Shown: positions 33,318-45,219, numbered from the stretch's first letter. The stretch: DNA of 64,000 nucleotides from Amborella trichopoda (GCF_000471905.2 NW_006494931.1:5355193-5419192); one strand, 5' to 3'. The notes: generated by a model not told the origin, from the letters alone. Numbers and translations are program-made.

Positions 33318-33730
33318 CCAAATATTTTCTTTTTCTTTTATTTTTCTTGGCATGAATAAGTTGATCTCATGATTGCCATTATTTTTTACTAGTCTTATTT
33401 TCGTTGAAGTCTGTTAGGACAGTAGAAATTTTGGTCCGCGACCAGAGTTGATTGCGAAAGTGCATGTAATAAGTCCATTTTCAATGGATGAATAAAATCA
33501 GAAATTTGAGACAACCAGAATTTTATTTCCCATTTTGATGGTCTTCTGAGATTGTGGAATCCCTTCTTGTTTTTATTTTCTCCTTGTTGCTTTCCCTGTT
33601 GGGGAGTTCTTGTATCGAAGCATAACAAAATACTTTCTTTGCACACACTTTTTAAACTGAATTTTTTACAAACTCAGCCCCTTAGTTGTAGGGTTTTCTG
33701 TCTCGAATTCTCGACTATTGGGTCATTGTA
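33318..33730 (+). other. 3' flank of the antisense gene with poly(A) signal
   Basis: AATAAA at 33491-33496, about 175 bases after the stop, with a T-rich stretch before it (33325-33350). The segment to about 33730 is absent from RE-A. Confidence 0.45.
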
Positions 33731-34581
33731 TGCACACACAGGGATGAGCTTGCCACATTTTGCCTCATGGAATCCAGTCGAGAGAAAAATGCCCCCAGAC
33801 TAGCCAATATTGTCATTGGCGAGGTTCACCCATCTCTAATATGCGGTAGTTGATAGTTATACTTATACAACCATGGAGTGCCTGACTAGTTTCAAGCCTT
33901 CATAACGGGCATAGGAAGTTGGCTTCACGAATGAGGCTAGATTGACTAATAGTTTAACCTCTTGTAGTGATGGAGGAAGTCCTTTTTAAAAGGAGAAAAC
34001 TTTTGAAAATGGATGATTTGAACAGTTAATTTGAAAAACATTTTCAAAATGGATGGGCCTTACGATTTTTCCACTTGTGGCCCCTTTGGTGGTCATTATC
34101 TTTATTAGGTTTTACCCGAAGATGAGGAAAGGATTTCCTTGAGGGATTGTGAGAACCTAAAAGTATTGAAGTTGTCCTTTTACCTTTGGAGCTTTTATCC
34201 TATGCTTCGCAGATCCATGAAGAGTCATCTGGATTCTTGCCGGGCTTCCATCTTGGAGAAGTGTAGACGTTCTTCGAGGGTTCTTTGAAGTCACTTCGGT
34301 TTTTCCATTCGTGGCATCCTCCCACATCTTTTTAAGTTAGTTATATTGGGAACCTGTAGGGTTTAAGAGGGGTCTTTGTCCTCAAGGGCTGCTTGTGCTG
34401 TATTGTTGGAACTTGCAAGTACTTGTTTGTACTTGCGGTTTTGAGTTGGAAGCTCCTTCTTCAAGATTTTTTATTTTTTATTTTTTTTTTACTCGTGATG
34501 CCTTTTTAGGTTTTCACCACATCCATTTTTTTTTTTTTCTTTGTGATGCTTTTGCAATTTTTCACCACGCTTTTGAGCCCA
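33731..34581 (-). other. 3' noncoding region of RE-C, integrase-proximal part
   Basis: Inverted counterpart of RE-A 9474-10310, including the T run at 34480-34495 and TTGGAACTTGCAAGTACTTG. No gene is seen. Confidence 0.75.
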
Positions 34582-35780
34582 TTACGGGTAATACTTTCTC
34601 AGATACATCGCATTAATGGGGTCGTTAAGTTCGTACCCCTCCTGATTTTTGATCTTACAGGAATTTCCTGCGTGCACTCGGGTAACCACGAATGACCCCT
34701 CTCAATTAGGTTTGAACTTTCCTAAAGGATGTGGATTTGCAGGAGTGTGGAAGATTTTCTTGAGTACTTCACCTTCTCTGAACTATTGAGGAATGACTTT
34801 TCTTTGGTATGCCCTCTCGAATCTATGCTGGTAAGCAATGATATTTTGTGTTGCTCGTAGTCGTCTTTCATCCAAAGCAACGAGGACATCGATTCATACT
34901 TTGATCGTTTGTTCCTCATCTGAATTTTTTTAAATAAGCACTCAGAGAGATGGTATCTCAACTTCAATGGGTAACACTGTTTCCATTCCATACACCAATG
35001 AGTATGAGGTCATGCCAGTTGGAGTCTTCTCGGTTGTCCGATAGGCCCATAACGCGTCGTTTTGCTTTTCATGCCAATCTTTGTCACCTTCAATTATTCT
35101 GTCTATAATTCTAAGATGTCCTTTGCTTGTGGCCTATGCTTGTCCATTTCCTTGAGGGTGTAAGGTGTGGAGAATCTTTGCACTATCCCAAACATTTTAC
35201 ACACCTTAGTGACTTTTTCATTTTTGAAGTTGGATCCATTGTCAGTAATGATTGACTCGAGAACACCGAATCTGAATATGATGTTGTTCTTTATGAAAGG
35301 GGCAACATGTTATCCTTCAATTTTGACAAATGAAGCAGTCTCTACCCATTTTGTGGAGTACTTTGTAGCCGTTAACATAAAACGATGGCCGTTCGAGGAT
35401 TTTGGTGAGATCATTCTGATAATATCAGGACCCCACATGGCAAAGGGCCATACGTGCGGTGTTGAGTTGAGTGGTATGGATGGTGAATGGATGAGGTCTC
35501 CATAAAGTTGAAATTTGAGACACCTCTTAACAAACTTCCAATAATCTTCGGCCATGGTGATCCAGTAATAGCCTTGGCGCTTGATTTTTTGAGCTAAGGT
35601 GGCTGCCTCAGAATGACCTCCTTCATTGTGTAACTCTGTAAGTACTTAGTCGATTTCTGACTGATTGAGACATCGTAAGATGATGCCATCGAATGATTTC
35701 TTGAATAGGAGATCACCTTTTGCTAAGAATCGCATAAAAAACCTTCGAAGAGCTTCTTTATCCTTTTTGGTGGCTCCTCC
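34582..35780 (-). pseudogene. Integrase of RE-C, catalytic Glu codon now a stop
   Basis: Zinc domain: the His pair lies near 35610-35625 and the Cys pair reads CLKF, so the second Cys is lost. Core: WGPDIIRM (about 35430) has the first Asp and TDNGSN (about 35240) the second. The Glu of the NGQAEAT motif is replaced by TAG (plus-strand CTA at 35134-35136). The C-terminal part ends with TAA at 34582-34584 after LRKYYP. Compared with RE-A the same blocks are present in the same order. Confidence 0.88.
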
Positions 35781-36400
35781 GGGGTATAACCCATCTTTCA
35801 GTAGGGACATAACATCATGGAACCATGGTTTTGCCTTAACTAGCGCATTTGAAGCCACGACAGACACTTCCCCATCGTTCTCATTTTCGTGCTCGATTTC
35901 ATTTTCAATCCTTGGTGGGGAAGGGTCATGTTTGTTCCTGATGTAGAATAACAACGTGGTGATTTTTGGAGGAATATCAACCATTGAAGCAAGGGTCACA
36001 AGGGTGTCAGCGAATCGATTATTTTCCCTAGGTACGTGTTGAAAGGTGATTTTCTTGAAATATGGGATCATCTTTTCCACCTTTTCTTGATAGGGTTTGA
36101 GCTTTTCTTCTTTCACATTCCAAATCCCTTGAACTTGGTTTATGACGAGTAAGGAGTCACCTATCACTCGTATTTGCTGAATTTTCATTCCCACAGCATT
36201 CTCAAGGGTTCATATTCAGCAATGTTATCGGTACATGGGAAATTCAATCTGATGGCTGTTGGCATTAAAATCTTCTCGGGTGAGCATAATATGACTCCCA
36301 TACCTGACCCGTATTCGTTTCCTGCATCGTCGAAGTATAGCTCCCAAATTGATTCCTCGATTGTGAAGAGATTTTCATCTAAGAGATCTGTGTTGATGGG
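35781..36400 (-). pseudogene. Second (archaeal-type) RNase H of RE-C
   Basis: WELYFDDAGNEYGSGMG (about 36310-36360) keeps the first catalytic Asp, though FDG has become FDD. After a frameshift near 36190, the ORF 35646-36194 has VIGDSLLVINQVQG and HVPRENNRFADTLVTLAS. The EYEAL block at the frameshift reads AEYEPL. A long charged linker then leads into integrase. Confidence 0.85.
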
Positions 36401-36990
36401 AGTGTTATTTGGCAGTGCATGTTCAGCCAAGTGGTCAGCAATGGCTTGTTCTTTGATCGATTTTTGAGTAACAAATTCGATCTCAAACTCGCACAATAGC
36501 ATTCTCCACTTCGGCAAACGTCCGTTAAGGACTAGTCTTTCCAATTGGTACTTGCGTAGCTCAATTTTTGAGATGAGCTTGACTGTATGAGATAAGACAT
36601 AGTGTCTTAACTTCTGTATGACCCACACAAGCATTAAGCAATGTTTCTCCACGTCCGTGTATCTTGTCTCATAGTCGATCATGGTTTTGTTGATGTAGTA
36701 TATCGTTTGTTCTTTTCCATAGTCGTCGTATTGTCCTAACATTGTCCCCATGGTCTTCTCTTTCACATATATGTATAGGAATAGGGGTTTATCTAGACTA
36801 GGAGGACTAAGGATAGGAGGTTTTGTGAGATACTCCTTGATTTGGTCGAACTCTTCTTGACATGCATTGTCCCATATGAATTAGGTATCTTTCTTAAGGA
36901 GCCTATTGAACGGCGCACACTTGTTCGCCTGTTGTGAAATAAAATACCTTATGGCTTGTATGCGACCTTGAAGCCCACAGATTTCTCTGA
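36401..36990 (-). pseudogene. RNase H (gypsy type) of RE-C
   Basis: The ORF 36185-36766 is open across the C-terminal part, with QTIYYINKTMIDYETRYTDV, EKHCLMLVWVIQKLRHYVLS and LPKWRMLLCEFEIEFVTQKS. The first strand and the RT connection lie upstream (36770-36990) in other frames. Confidence 0.82.
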
Positions 36991-37690
36991 TGTTTTGGGG
37001 AGGGGCATTTCAGTGGTGGCTCATAATTTGGACGAGTCCACCTTAATGCCCCTTTGACTTACTATAAAGCCTAGTAATTTTTCAGATTCAACTCCAAAGG
37101 AACATTTCTGTGGATTGAGTTTGAGTTGATGTTTCCGAAGTCTTTCGAAAATGATTCTCAGGTTGGTGAGATGATCAGTTCCGGCCTTCGACTTGACTAG
37201 AATGTCGTCGACATAGTCTTTCATGATGATAAGCTGGAATATGCTAGTCATTGCTTGTTGATAAGTTGCCCCTGCATTTTTGAGGCCGAAGGGCATGACG
37301 TAGTAGCAGTAGGTTTCCCATTGCGTTATGAATGACGTTTTGGTCTGGTCTTCTTCTACCATGAGGATCTAATTGTAGCCTGAGAAGCCATCCATGAAAG
37401 ACAACATCTCGTGTCCCGTAGTGTTATTGACCAAGGCATCTATGTTTGGTAATGCAAACTTGTCCTTTGAGCATGCCTTGTTGAGGTCTCGACAGTCGAC
37501 ACACACTCGGATCCTCCCATCTTTCTTAGGTACGACCATTATGTTGGCCAACCATTCTGAGTAATCGACGGGGGTAATGAACTTCGCCTGGAGCAGTTTG
37601 TCGATTTCTTCCTGAATTTTGAGCTCAAGGTGGGTCTTTTGACCTCAGAAATTCTGCCTTACAGGCTTTGCCCCTTCGTTGAATATTAGG
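36991..37690 (-). pseudogene. Reverse transcriptase of RE-C with intact YVDD
   Basis: ORFs 37369-37551 and 37021-37362 are in the same frame, split by one stop near 37366. They show VCVDCRDLNKACSKDKFALP, MLSFMDGFSGYN, MPFGLKNAGATYQQAMTSIF and MKDYVDDILVKSK. The YVDD box is at 37204-37215. The FEKLLGFIVSQRGIKVD-like end is at about 37040. This is the best-kept RT of the three Tat-type copies. Confidence 0.92.
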
Positions 37691-38900
37691 TGATGTTAAT
37701 GTGGGATCTAGCCTTGACATATCATCGTATGATCAGGCGAAGACATCGCAATATTCCTTAAGAAAGCAAATCATATTTTTCCGCTCCTCAGGAGATAGGG
37801 AGGTTCCAATCTTAGTTAACCTTGGGTCCTTCTCAGTTCCTAGGTTAGGTCGATCATCTCTTTGATGATAGCCGTTGGGTCACCATCGAACCTCTTCTTG
37901 AATTGCTCAACATGGGAAGTGAGTTCCTCAGGTTGAGAGATTTCTTCAAACTCTTGCCTCTTTTGATCTTCATTTTGGTCGTCAAATTCGTTGTCATGGG
38001 TATTATGCACCGTTATTGGGTTATCTTGAGTGTTCACCATTTTTGAAAATTCTTTTTCCTTTTTATCAGTCTTATCATGTTTTGAATTTTCAACATATTT
38101 TGAAATAACACAAGAGGTATCCCTTATGGGACTCGTGAGAGAAATGTTAGGGACTAGACGCACAGGGTGGGCCCATCCATTTTTTGGCACCGGGAATTGA
38201 AGGTGCCGTTGGTATGCTTCCAGTGATTCTCGAGATAGAGGAATGATCGACCAATTCTGTATCTGGGCTTGTATTGATGGATTAGCACGCTTGGTTGTGT
38301 TTGAGCCGATTGTGCACACCTTCATATCCATATCAGCAAAAAGGTCTTCAATTCCCAGTTCTTGTGTGTGCTCAGATGTGGAAGAAGAACTCCCTATCCG
38401 TTGCATAATCAAGGATCACCTTTGACAGTTTTGAAGGCCGGGCATCGAGAGGATCAAGGCTTTGAATGCCGCTAGATACAAAGCCCGGATAGGTTGAAGG
38501 CTTCATTCGGCTTTGAAATAAGGTGAGAGAACACCCTAGTCCTCTTCGATCCCCGTTTTCAGTTTTTGCTTGGGATGATTTAGAAATTTCCTTAGTCACG
38601 CCTTGCCCTTGATTCCCCAAGCCTTGACCTGGTTGGAAGCCTTGGGAGAACAGCGTGTGCTAAGCCTCGAGGGAACCAAAACTGTATCGATATTGACAAT
38701 GGATAATGTCCTCCATCGATGCGTAAGTTTGTAAGATTTGAGGAACAGGGTCGCCGACCTCTAGACATAAGGTGGCACAATTGGCTTGCTCGAAGGAAGC
38801 GAGCGGGATTTCTTCGAGCTCGACCCCTACGACTAGTTTCCCGTTACACATACTAGGATTGAGAAAAGAAGCGGGTTCAACACATACCTTCGAGATGCCG
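37691..38900 (-). pseudogene. Protease-RT linker of RE-C
   Basis: ORFs 37840-38412 and 38372-38620 match the same linker in RE-A: MGNQGQGVTKEISKSSQAKT, GFVSSGIQSLDPLDARPSK, SLEAYQRHLQFPVPKNGW and HVEQFKKRFDGDPTAIIKE. The G-patch-like stretch lies at 38600-38650 but is less complete than in RE-A. Confidence 0.65.
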
Positions 38901-39550
38901 TTTTTAGTCTGAAATTTGAGGCATTGATGGAGTGTAGAGGCGACTACAAGGTTTTCACGTAGCCACGGTCTTCTTAGCAGCATGTTGAATGAAGGTTTTA
39001 TATCCAAGACATAAAACTTTATCACTTTGACGATATGACTGATCTTGAGTGTGAGAGGCAGTATGCCTTTAGCTTGTCTCTTAGTCCCATCATATGCAGC
39101 GATAGTTAGTTGACATGTGCTTCACTGTTTTCATAGGGCATATGTTTAAGGATGCCCCATTATCAACAAGGACTCTCCGTATCTTATATCCTTGCATGAA
39201 AATGGTGATGTGTAGAGGTTGGACATGAAAGCGATTGAAGCTGACTTAGATGTCATCGTCCGTGAATACGATTGGCATTGGTGCCATCAGCTAGTTGATC
39301 ATTCCACACAACTCATCCGACTGTGTGTTGCTAAGGATGTATTTCTTGGAGACGACCTTTTCAACTTGGGCTCTGTGTGCTAGTGAGTTGGCGAGTAGCT
39401 AGAGATCTGAGCTTGGATCTTGCTGAGATGAGCTGGTAGATCGTAGGTGGTTGTAGATCATTTAATTTCTTTATTTGGTTCATGATCTACGACCCCTGCT
39501 GGTTGTCTAACTTTTGAGGTGTTTCCCATTCTTTCATCGAGAGTATCGAC
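38901..39550 (-). pseudogene. Protease region of RE-C
   Basis: The active-site loop reads RVLVDNGAS on the minus strand around 39150-39180, preceded by FIRSTLQRF-like linker sequence. The closing VIKFYVLDIKPSFNMLLRRPW is at about 38960-39025. The DNGAS form matches RE-A. There are frameshifts between the loop and the C-terminal strand. Confidence 0.8.
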
Positions 39551-41869
39551 CATCAATTAAATGGGTTTGAATATTCGGCATTTTTGGGTTAGGGAATCAA
39601 CCTCGCCAGCCTGAAGTTCGATAGGGTCAGCCCTAGCAAGTGTAATGGGAGACTTTGAGGTGTTGGCCCCTTGTTTGGGAGATGACACCTTTTCATTGAT
39701 TCTGACCATATCGATTTCTAGCTTGTCATCTACGTCATATCGGTCCCACTTTGGTGGATCATCGAAGGTTTGAGGTGAAGGACTTCCTCTTAGAAGGCTC
39801 AAAAGATCTTCTTCGGGCTCTTGAAAATGATGATCACAAGCCAATATGAATCGACTGGGATCCTCTGCTTCGTCTCCACTCTCAATCATGTGAATGAGGA
39901 CGTTCTCTTTTGAGTTGTTTTGAGCTCCCGGCTTTTCAATCGCTGTGATCATAATTTTAGGGAGAGGAATTGCGAAGATACCCATCTTTTGATTAGGTTC
40001 TTCGACAAGTTAATTTCTAGGTGGGACAATGATGTCCCCCCTATTGATTAACCCTTGAATCACCCGTTTCAAATACAAATAGTTTTGAGTATCATGAGTA
40101 TGGTTTTGATATCATTTGCATCACTTGCTCTTATCCGTAACTTGGAATGGTGGTTCAAATGGTGGTGGGAGATAAACCATATTTCTAGCCAGGAGTAATT
40201 CTAGCACTTTTTCTAATGGGTCTTTGAGCGGGGTGAAATTATCCTCTCGCCTTTGGTTATTATTTTGAGCGTTGGCTCTAGGTTGACTCCTTCGGTTCTG
40301 GTTCTGATTATTGCGTTGAGTAGCTAAACCTTGAACCAGTCTGCTAACGACAATCTCATTGACTTGACCGGCAGCATTCCCCTTTTTTTTGTTTTTGTTC
40401 TTATTTTGGGGAGTTGTTATCAGTTTATTATCGGGCTACCCGCTCGATCATGGAGTTGAAAGAGTGGGGGATATGACCTTGGCTGAAGAAGGTCTTGTAT
40501 TCAGGAGTAGCGTTCTCTAAGGCCATGGAGATTTTGGCGGGGTCTGTTAGTGAACATTCTATGTGCCGCATTGCTGCCTTCCGGAATCGACAGATGAAAT
40601 CCTCGAAGGATTCTCTTGGGTTTTGTTTCATTGCACTGAGCTCGTCTAAGGAGAGAGGTCTTGGTGTCGACTCGTGGTAGTGAGAGACGAATAGGTTGAA
40701 CATTTTGTTTGAAGTGATATGTGGTCGAGCGGACATTGTTCTCCGTTGTCAGGTCAAGCCTCACCAGTCAATGTTTGCAAAAATATGGCGTTCACTTGGT
40801 TAAGTTAGTCTCGCAAAGCTCGAACGGAGAGGAGGTACGCGTTGATGTGAGTGTCTAGATCACTCTTCCTATTGAACTTGTTTTTAATTATGGGACGACA
40901 TATCCGAGGGGAAGGTCTTTCATGCCTCTAAGGGTATCATGAACATAGGCATTCAGGGGTAGAATTTCATGCATGCCCATTCTTACAAGCATATCCTGCA
41001 TTGCTTTTATGGTGCTTTCTTGTTGGGTATTTGGCATGACAGTAGGACCACCAGTTGGTGGGTTCCCAAGCGTAGACTGATGAGTCAAGCCTAGGGGTAC
41101 ATGTTGGCCTGCATGGGCCTGAGATTGATGAGCTGCAGTCACTGGTTGATATATTTGTGCCTAAGGGGCGTACTGACCCAAAGGTGTCGCCACCTGTTGC
41201 GAAAATTGCACTGTTTGTTGGACCGGATGAGCTAGAAAGACCGATTGAAGAATCGGCTAACTCGGTTGTGCTAGGGGTTGACCTGTACTATTGAGTTGGT
41301 TTGGGATTGACCCGTGAGCTGGGGCATGAACGGTGTAACCTAGGTCAACTAGACTTTTAAGGGCAGCTTGGACGCCCATCTCTCCTAAGGGTCGGTCTAG
41401 ATTGACACCTCTGCTTCGTACAATGCTCAGGACATCACGAGCTGTACTATGGTGGCTCGAGGTTGGGTTAGATCCCCTAAACCTAGGTGGGTCTTGGTTT
41501 TGAGGTCGTTGTGCCTTGGGGTTATCTCGATGTGAGTTCTGAGAATGGGCGATACGACTTGAACTTCTTCCCTCGCTCAACTCCTACTTTGGTTGCCTAA
41601 AAGGCTTGTAGGACAACGCCCAGTCGGACTCCTTGACTATTCAAAGTTTTTTGGACGAAGCCAACTTTTCGAGCCACACAATTTTCAGGATTAGGAGTGG
41701 ATCCTTGAGATTCTACCTCTAATTGAAGGCCTATGCGTTGGATAATGGATTGACCTGAGTTCTGGCTATAATCCCAAGGGATTGCATCATACTAGCTTCT
41801 AGGTTTGGACAGGTTAAGCTTAGAATCAAACGTGGAGCGATCATCATAATGGCATTGAGTGACTGACAT
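39551..41869 (-). pseudogene. gag: gag of RE-C
   Basis: The start ATG is at 41867-41869 on the minus strand (MSVTQCHYDDRS), with stops soon after. ORF 41257-41580 covers the Ser/Gln/Pro-rich N-terminus, 40888-41142 the central region and 40428-40736 the capsid core (HITSNKMFNLFVSHYHEST, HSFNSMIERVAR). The zinc knuckle (about 40085-40140) is damaged: its Trp is a stop, its first His is Tyr and its last Cys is Tyr. The acidic C-terminal segment is open from 39985 to 39557, including LLSLLRGSPSPQTFDDPP. Because this copy has no gap, it shows what the RE-A gap should hold. Confidence 0.86.
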
Positions 41870-44048
41870 GGTGATTGCTCTTGGTGGGGTTATAGAATCT
41901 AGACTTAGGTAAGATCGAGACTCGATGACTTAAGGTAGACCTAGCCTGACTTTAGGGGCAAAACCTTAACTAAGACTTAGGCTAAGACTAGACTAGATGA
42001 AACTTGCTAGACTAAAAGGGTTTTGGTTCAGACCCTGAGCTAGGGTAAGCTTAGTCTAGCTCTAGAGATAATTCTAAGCTTAGAGCTATGCTAGAACCTA
42101 TACTAAGATATATACTAGAAAGGTACGAGTCTTGATTCGGACTAAGAGTAGGTCTAGGTTTAGAATAGGGTGTGAGCCTAGTTCGGACCTGGACTGAGCT
42201 GGGTGCAAGCCTAGGATTGGACCTAGAGGGTTGTGAAGATCAAACCGGTGTGGACTCGGACTGGATCAAGGTTGGTTTAGGCACGAGCCCCTGGCTCGGG
42301 CCAAAAGAGGGCTTAAGTTTGGACCTGGGAGTGAACCTGGTTCGGATCTGGGCTAAGCTGGATATAAGCCTGAACTTGGACCTAGAGAGTTTTGATGATC
42401 AGATCAGGTGTGGACCTGAACTGGATCAAGTTGAGTGAGGAACGAGCCTTCTGCTTGGATTAAGAAGAGGCCTAAGTTCGGACCAAGGCAAAACCTGGTT
42501 CGGACCTGGGCTAAGTTGGGTACAAGCCTGAACTTGGACCCAAAGGGTTCAGCTTGAACCAAAAGTGGGTCCGGACTGAGATCTATGATTAACCAATAGA
42601 AATAAGGAAGCAAGTACATGAAAACGTTTGACCTAAATTATAGGTAGGCTTAGCTTGAGAGTGGGTTCCTAACTATTAAAATGCAGCTAGGAAGATATAG
42701 GTCCCCACATAGGTGCTGGCCTCCTGTTATAGAATGTTCACTAGGTCCTATTATACCCAGAGTTTCTTTGAGGCAGAGGATTGTGAAGGGGATCTCACAG
42801 TTAAAGTTATGCGAATCCCAACTGCCTTGTCTCTCAAAGCTAGGTTCCCCTCACGCTGTTAATGCAGATTTTGGGGGTTTCTAAAATATTTTTTTGCTGG
42901 TTTCTCGAGTATTCCTGGTTTGGTGTGTGCTGGAGTGTGCAAAGAAGCACGCAATAAAAAATAATTTTCAAGCACACAATGCACACAAAACAAGAAAGAA
43001 AACAAGTGAGCGCTCAGCACTGATCGTGCCTAACGATGCACGCTTCGAAGCGCAACTCACTCGAAGCACATTATAGATGGAGGGGCAAGCAACCCCTAAG
43101 AAAGTACAGTCACAATAGTGAGACCAGGCACAGTTCATGCTAAGTCGAGCGCGGCCTGAGTCGAGGATGACTCGAACGAGACACGGTTCAGGAAGGGTGC
43201 AAGTAACGCTATTTTTTTTTTTTCTAATTAATTTTTTTAATCTTTTTAAATTTAATGAAACACAGTTAATCAAGCATGGTTAAATTAGGGAAAACATTAT
43301 TTCAATCAAAATTAACAAACTAAAATAAAATCAAAAAGTCAGTAACAAAACAGACATATTTGAAGAAAAATATATTTTTTATATTTTTAAAAAATTTATC
43401 TTAAGGTAAAAATTGATGAACAAGAAGAAAAACCCCTCAGGAAGAGGTCTGTGGGGTCCCAAAAGTTTTCTAGAACCACTGCAACTGGGCGACACTGCTG
43501 GTGTCGCCCTTGCAGGTTGGACGACATTGCTAGTGTTGCTCAAAAAAATAGTATTTTTTATTTATTTTTTATTTTTTTATTATGAATTTTGTTGAAATAA
43601 AGTTATAGTAAACTTTCTAAAGTAGGGAAAACAATATTTATGATAAAATAAATTAAAACAGAGTAAAACATAAAAGTGCAAATAGAACAGACTTGTATCT
43701 AGTAAAAATTTTTTTTGTATTTTTAAAAATTTTATTTTAACATGAAATGTTTTGAACAGTAACAAGAGAGGTTCTGGAACAATACTGAAAAGTTTCAAAA
43801 TATTTTGAAACTTCTAAATTTTGGCGACACGGGGAGTGTCGCCTTGGATCTGGGCTGCACTGGTGGTGTCGCGTGGGTGACATTGCTAGTGTCACCCAAG
43901 ACAGATAGGTTCTGGTCACAAAATTTCTTGGGATATTTTGTGAAACCCTGGGTTCTGGTCACAACAAATTCTTGGGACCTTTTGTGACTGAAAATAGTGA
44001 AAAACTGTGAATAAAAATCGTATTTTGGCGCTTAGATCAAGCTTGAAA
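41870..44048 (-). other. 5' leader of RE-C, non-coding
   Basis: From gag outward it has a CTAG-rich tract (41880-42600), a segment with GGTCCCCACATAGGTGCTGG (about 42702) shared with RE-E (about 62420), A/T-rich parts (43205-43420, 43555-43800), and GGGCGACAC hairpin motifs at 43487-43541 and 43822-43898. No gene is visible. Confidence 0.7.
43487..43898 (-). repeat. GGGCGACAC-type hairpin units in RE-C leader
   Basis: 43487-43509 is a near-perfect inverted repeat (GGGCGACAC, loop TGCTG, GTGTCGCCC). Further units are at about 43518-43541, 43822-43843, 43851-43872 and 43874-43898. In RE-A the same motif lies at the same side of the leader (1344-1444). Confidence 0.75.
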
Positions 44049-44069
44049 TGCCCCATAGTGGACGCCAAA
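44049..44069 (-). other. Primer-binding site of RE-C
   Basis: On the minus strand TTTGGCGTCCACTATGGGGC follows the LTR end after one base, matching the RE-A site with a few changes. Confidence 0.8.
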
Positions 44070-44070
44070 C

Positions 44071-45219
44071 TGTTTACCATGCAAAATCTAACAGAACTTC
44101 CAACAAAGATATCTCTGATCTTGACACCTTAAACTGATGAAAAAGATGTGGTAGAGAAAGTGGGACAAATCGAATTCAGATTTGAGGCCAGATCTGCCCA
44201 GAAACGAGCAGATCTGCTCTTAGATCTGTGGCAGAGCCAGCATGATCCAAAACATCAAAGCATGATTTCAAAGAAATAAACAGATCAAAATAATAAAAAG
44301 AAGATAAAAAATATTAAAAGAAGAAGAAATAACAGAGAAGAAAATAATTCCAAGCCGGGCTGGATGGCCCGGACTCCCGAGCCTTCGGGGGCTGCCCGTA
44401 TCAGCACCAGCATCCTCTTTGCCTCTCTGATTTGGATGTTGACCAGCAGATCTCTAGTATAGGAGAGTAGTTGTGCCCTAAAGATAGTTTAAATCTAGGG
44501 TTGTTGTGCCTTAGGTCAAGGTTTTTCATGCTTAAGGTTAGGGTTAGGGTTTTCTCAGCTAGAAGTTTGTTTTAGAGTTTCAATCCTCTTCCAGGGTTTC
44601 CCTCTCTCTCCCCTCAAATGGCCACGAAAAGATATCTTATTGGGATCAAGGATCTGTTGGGAAGGATATCTTCTCATAACCAACAGATCCTCCAGTCAAA
44701 GATGTCAATTTTGGGGATTCGGATTTGGGCGACATGCGTAGTGTCGCCCAAGAAAAATGGTAAAAAAATGTACAAAAGGTCAAGAAAATCAAAGCTTAAA
44801 AGAAAATTTTTAATTTGGGGTGAAAGGGGCTGGGCAACATTGGTAGTGTCGCCCAAGTCTGGGTGACACGAAGTCTGGGCGACACCACTCGTGTCACCCA
44901 GTCTAGGCTGAATGACAATCAAATTTTGTCCAAATTAAATAATTCTACTTCAGGTGTGTTCCTCAGCCTTTTGTGAAGCTCTCAGAGAAAATTTGGGTCA
45001 AAAGGAGTTTTTTACTATTGTTAATGATTTTTTTGGTAAAACAGGGCGTTTGCAGGATTCTGGGTGAAAACAGGGTATTTACTGGGTTTTGGGTAGGCAG
45101 ATTGGTTCTGGGCCACAGTGTAGGCTATGTGAACTATAGATTTGGGTTTACTAGGAAAATGTGGTCCTAAGTGTTCAGAAAACCACAGAATTTTCCATAT
45201 TTAAATTGGGGTGTCTACA
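44071..45219 (-). repeat. 5' LTR of RE-C (1149 bp)
   Basis: It runs from TGTTTACCAT to GTGTCTACA in inverted form and aligns with 28321-29313. It carries GGGCGACAC-type motifs at 44727-44750 and 44830-44900, telobox-like GGTTAGGGTTAGGG near 44537, and AGATCTG words like those in RE-A. Confidence 0.92.

Larger units (their letters stand above)
28321..45219 (-). mobile_element. RE-C: near-complete Tat-type element with antisense gene
   Basis: Inverted LTR ends TGTTTACGAT (28321) and GTGTCTACA (to 45219) bound a 16.9-kb element on the minus strand. It has 5' LTR, PBS, gag, protease, linker, RT, RNase H, aRNH, integrase and a 3' region with a tandem array, polypurine tract and 3' LTR. The flanks ACGCT (28316-28320) and ACCTT (45220-45224) fit a diverged 5-bp target duplication of ACCCT in the 81-bp array, which continues on both sides. 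It differs from RE-A mainly by about 3 kb between integrase and array that carries an antisense gene. Confidence 0.9.

Noticed and set aside
35167-35505. 112-codon plus-strand ORF in RE-C
   Set aside because: It is the reverse complement of the integrase core.
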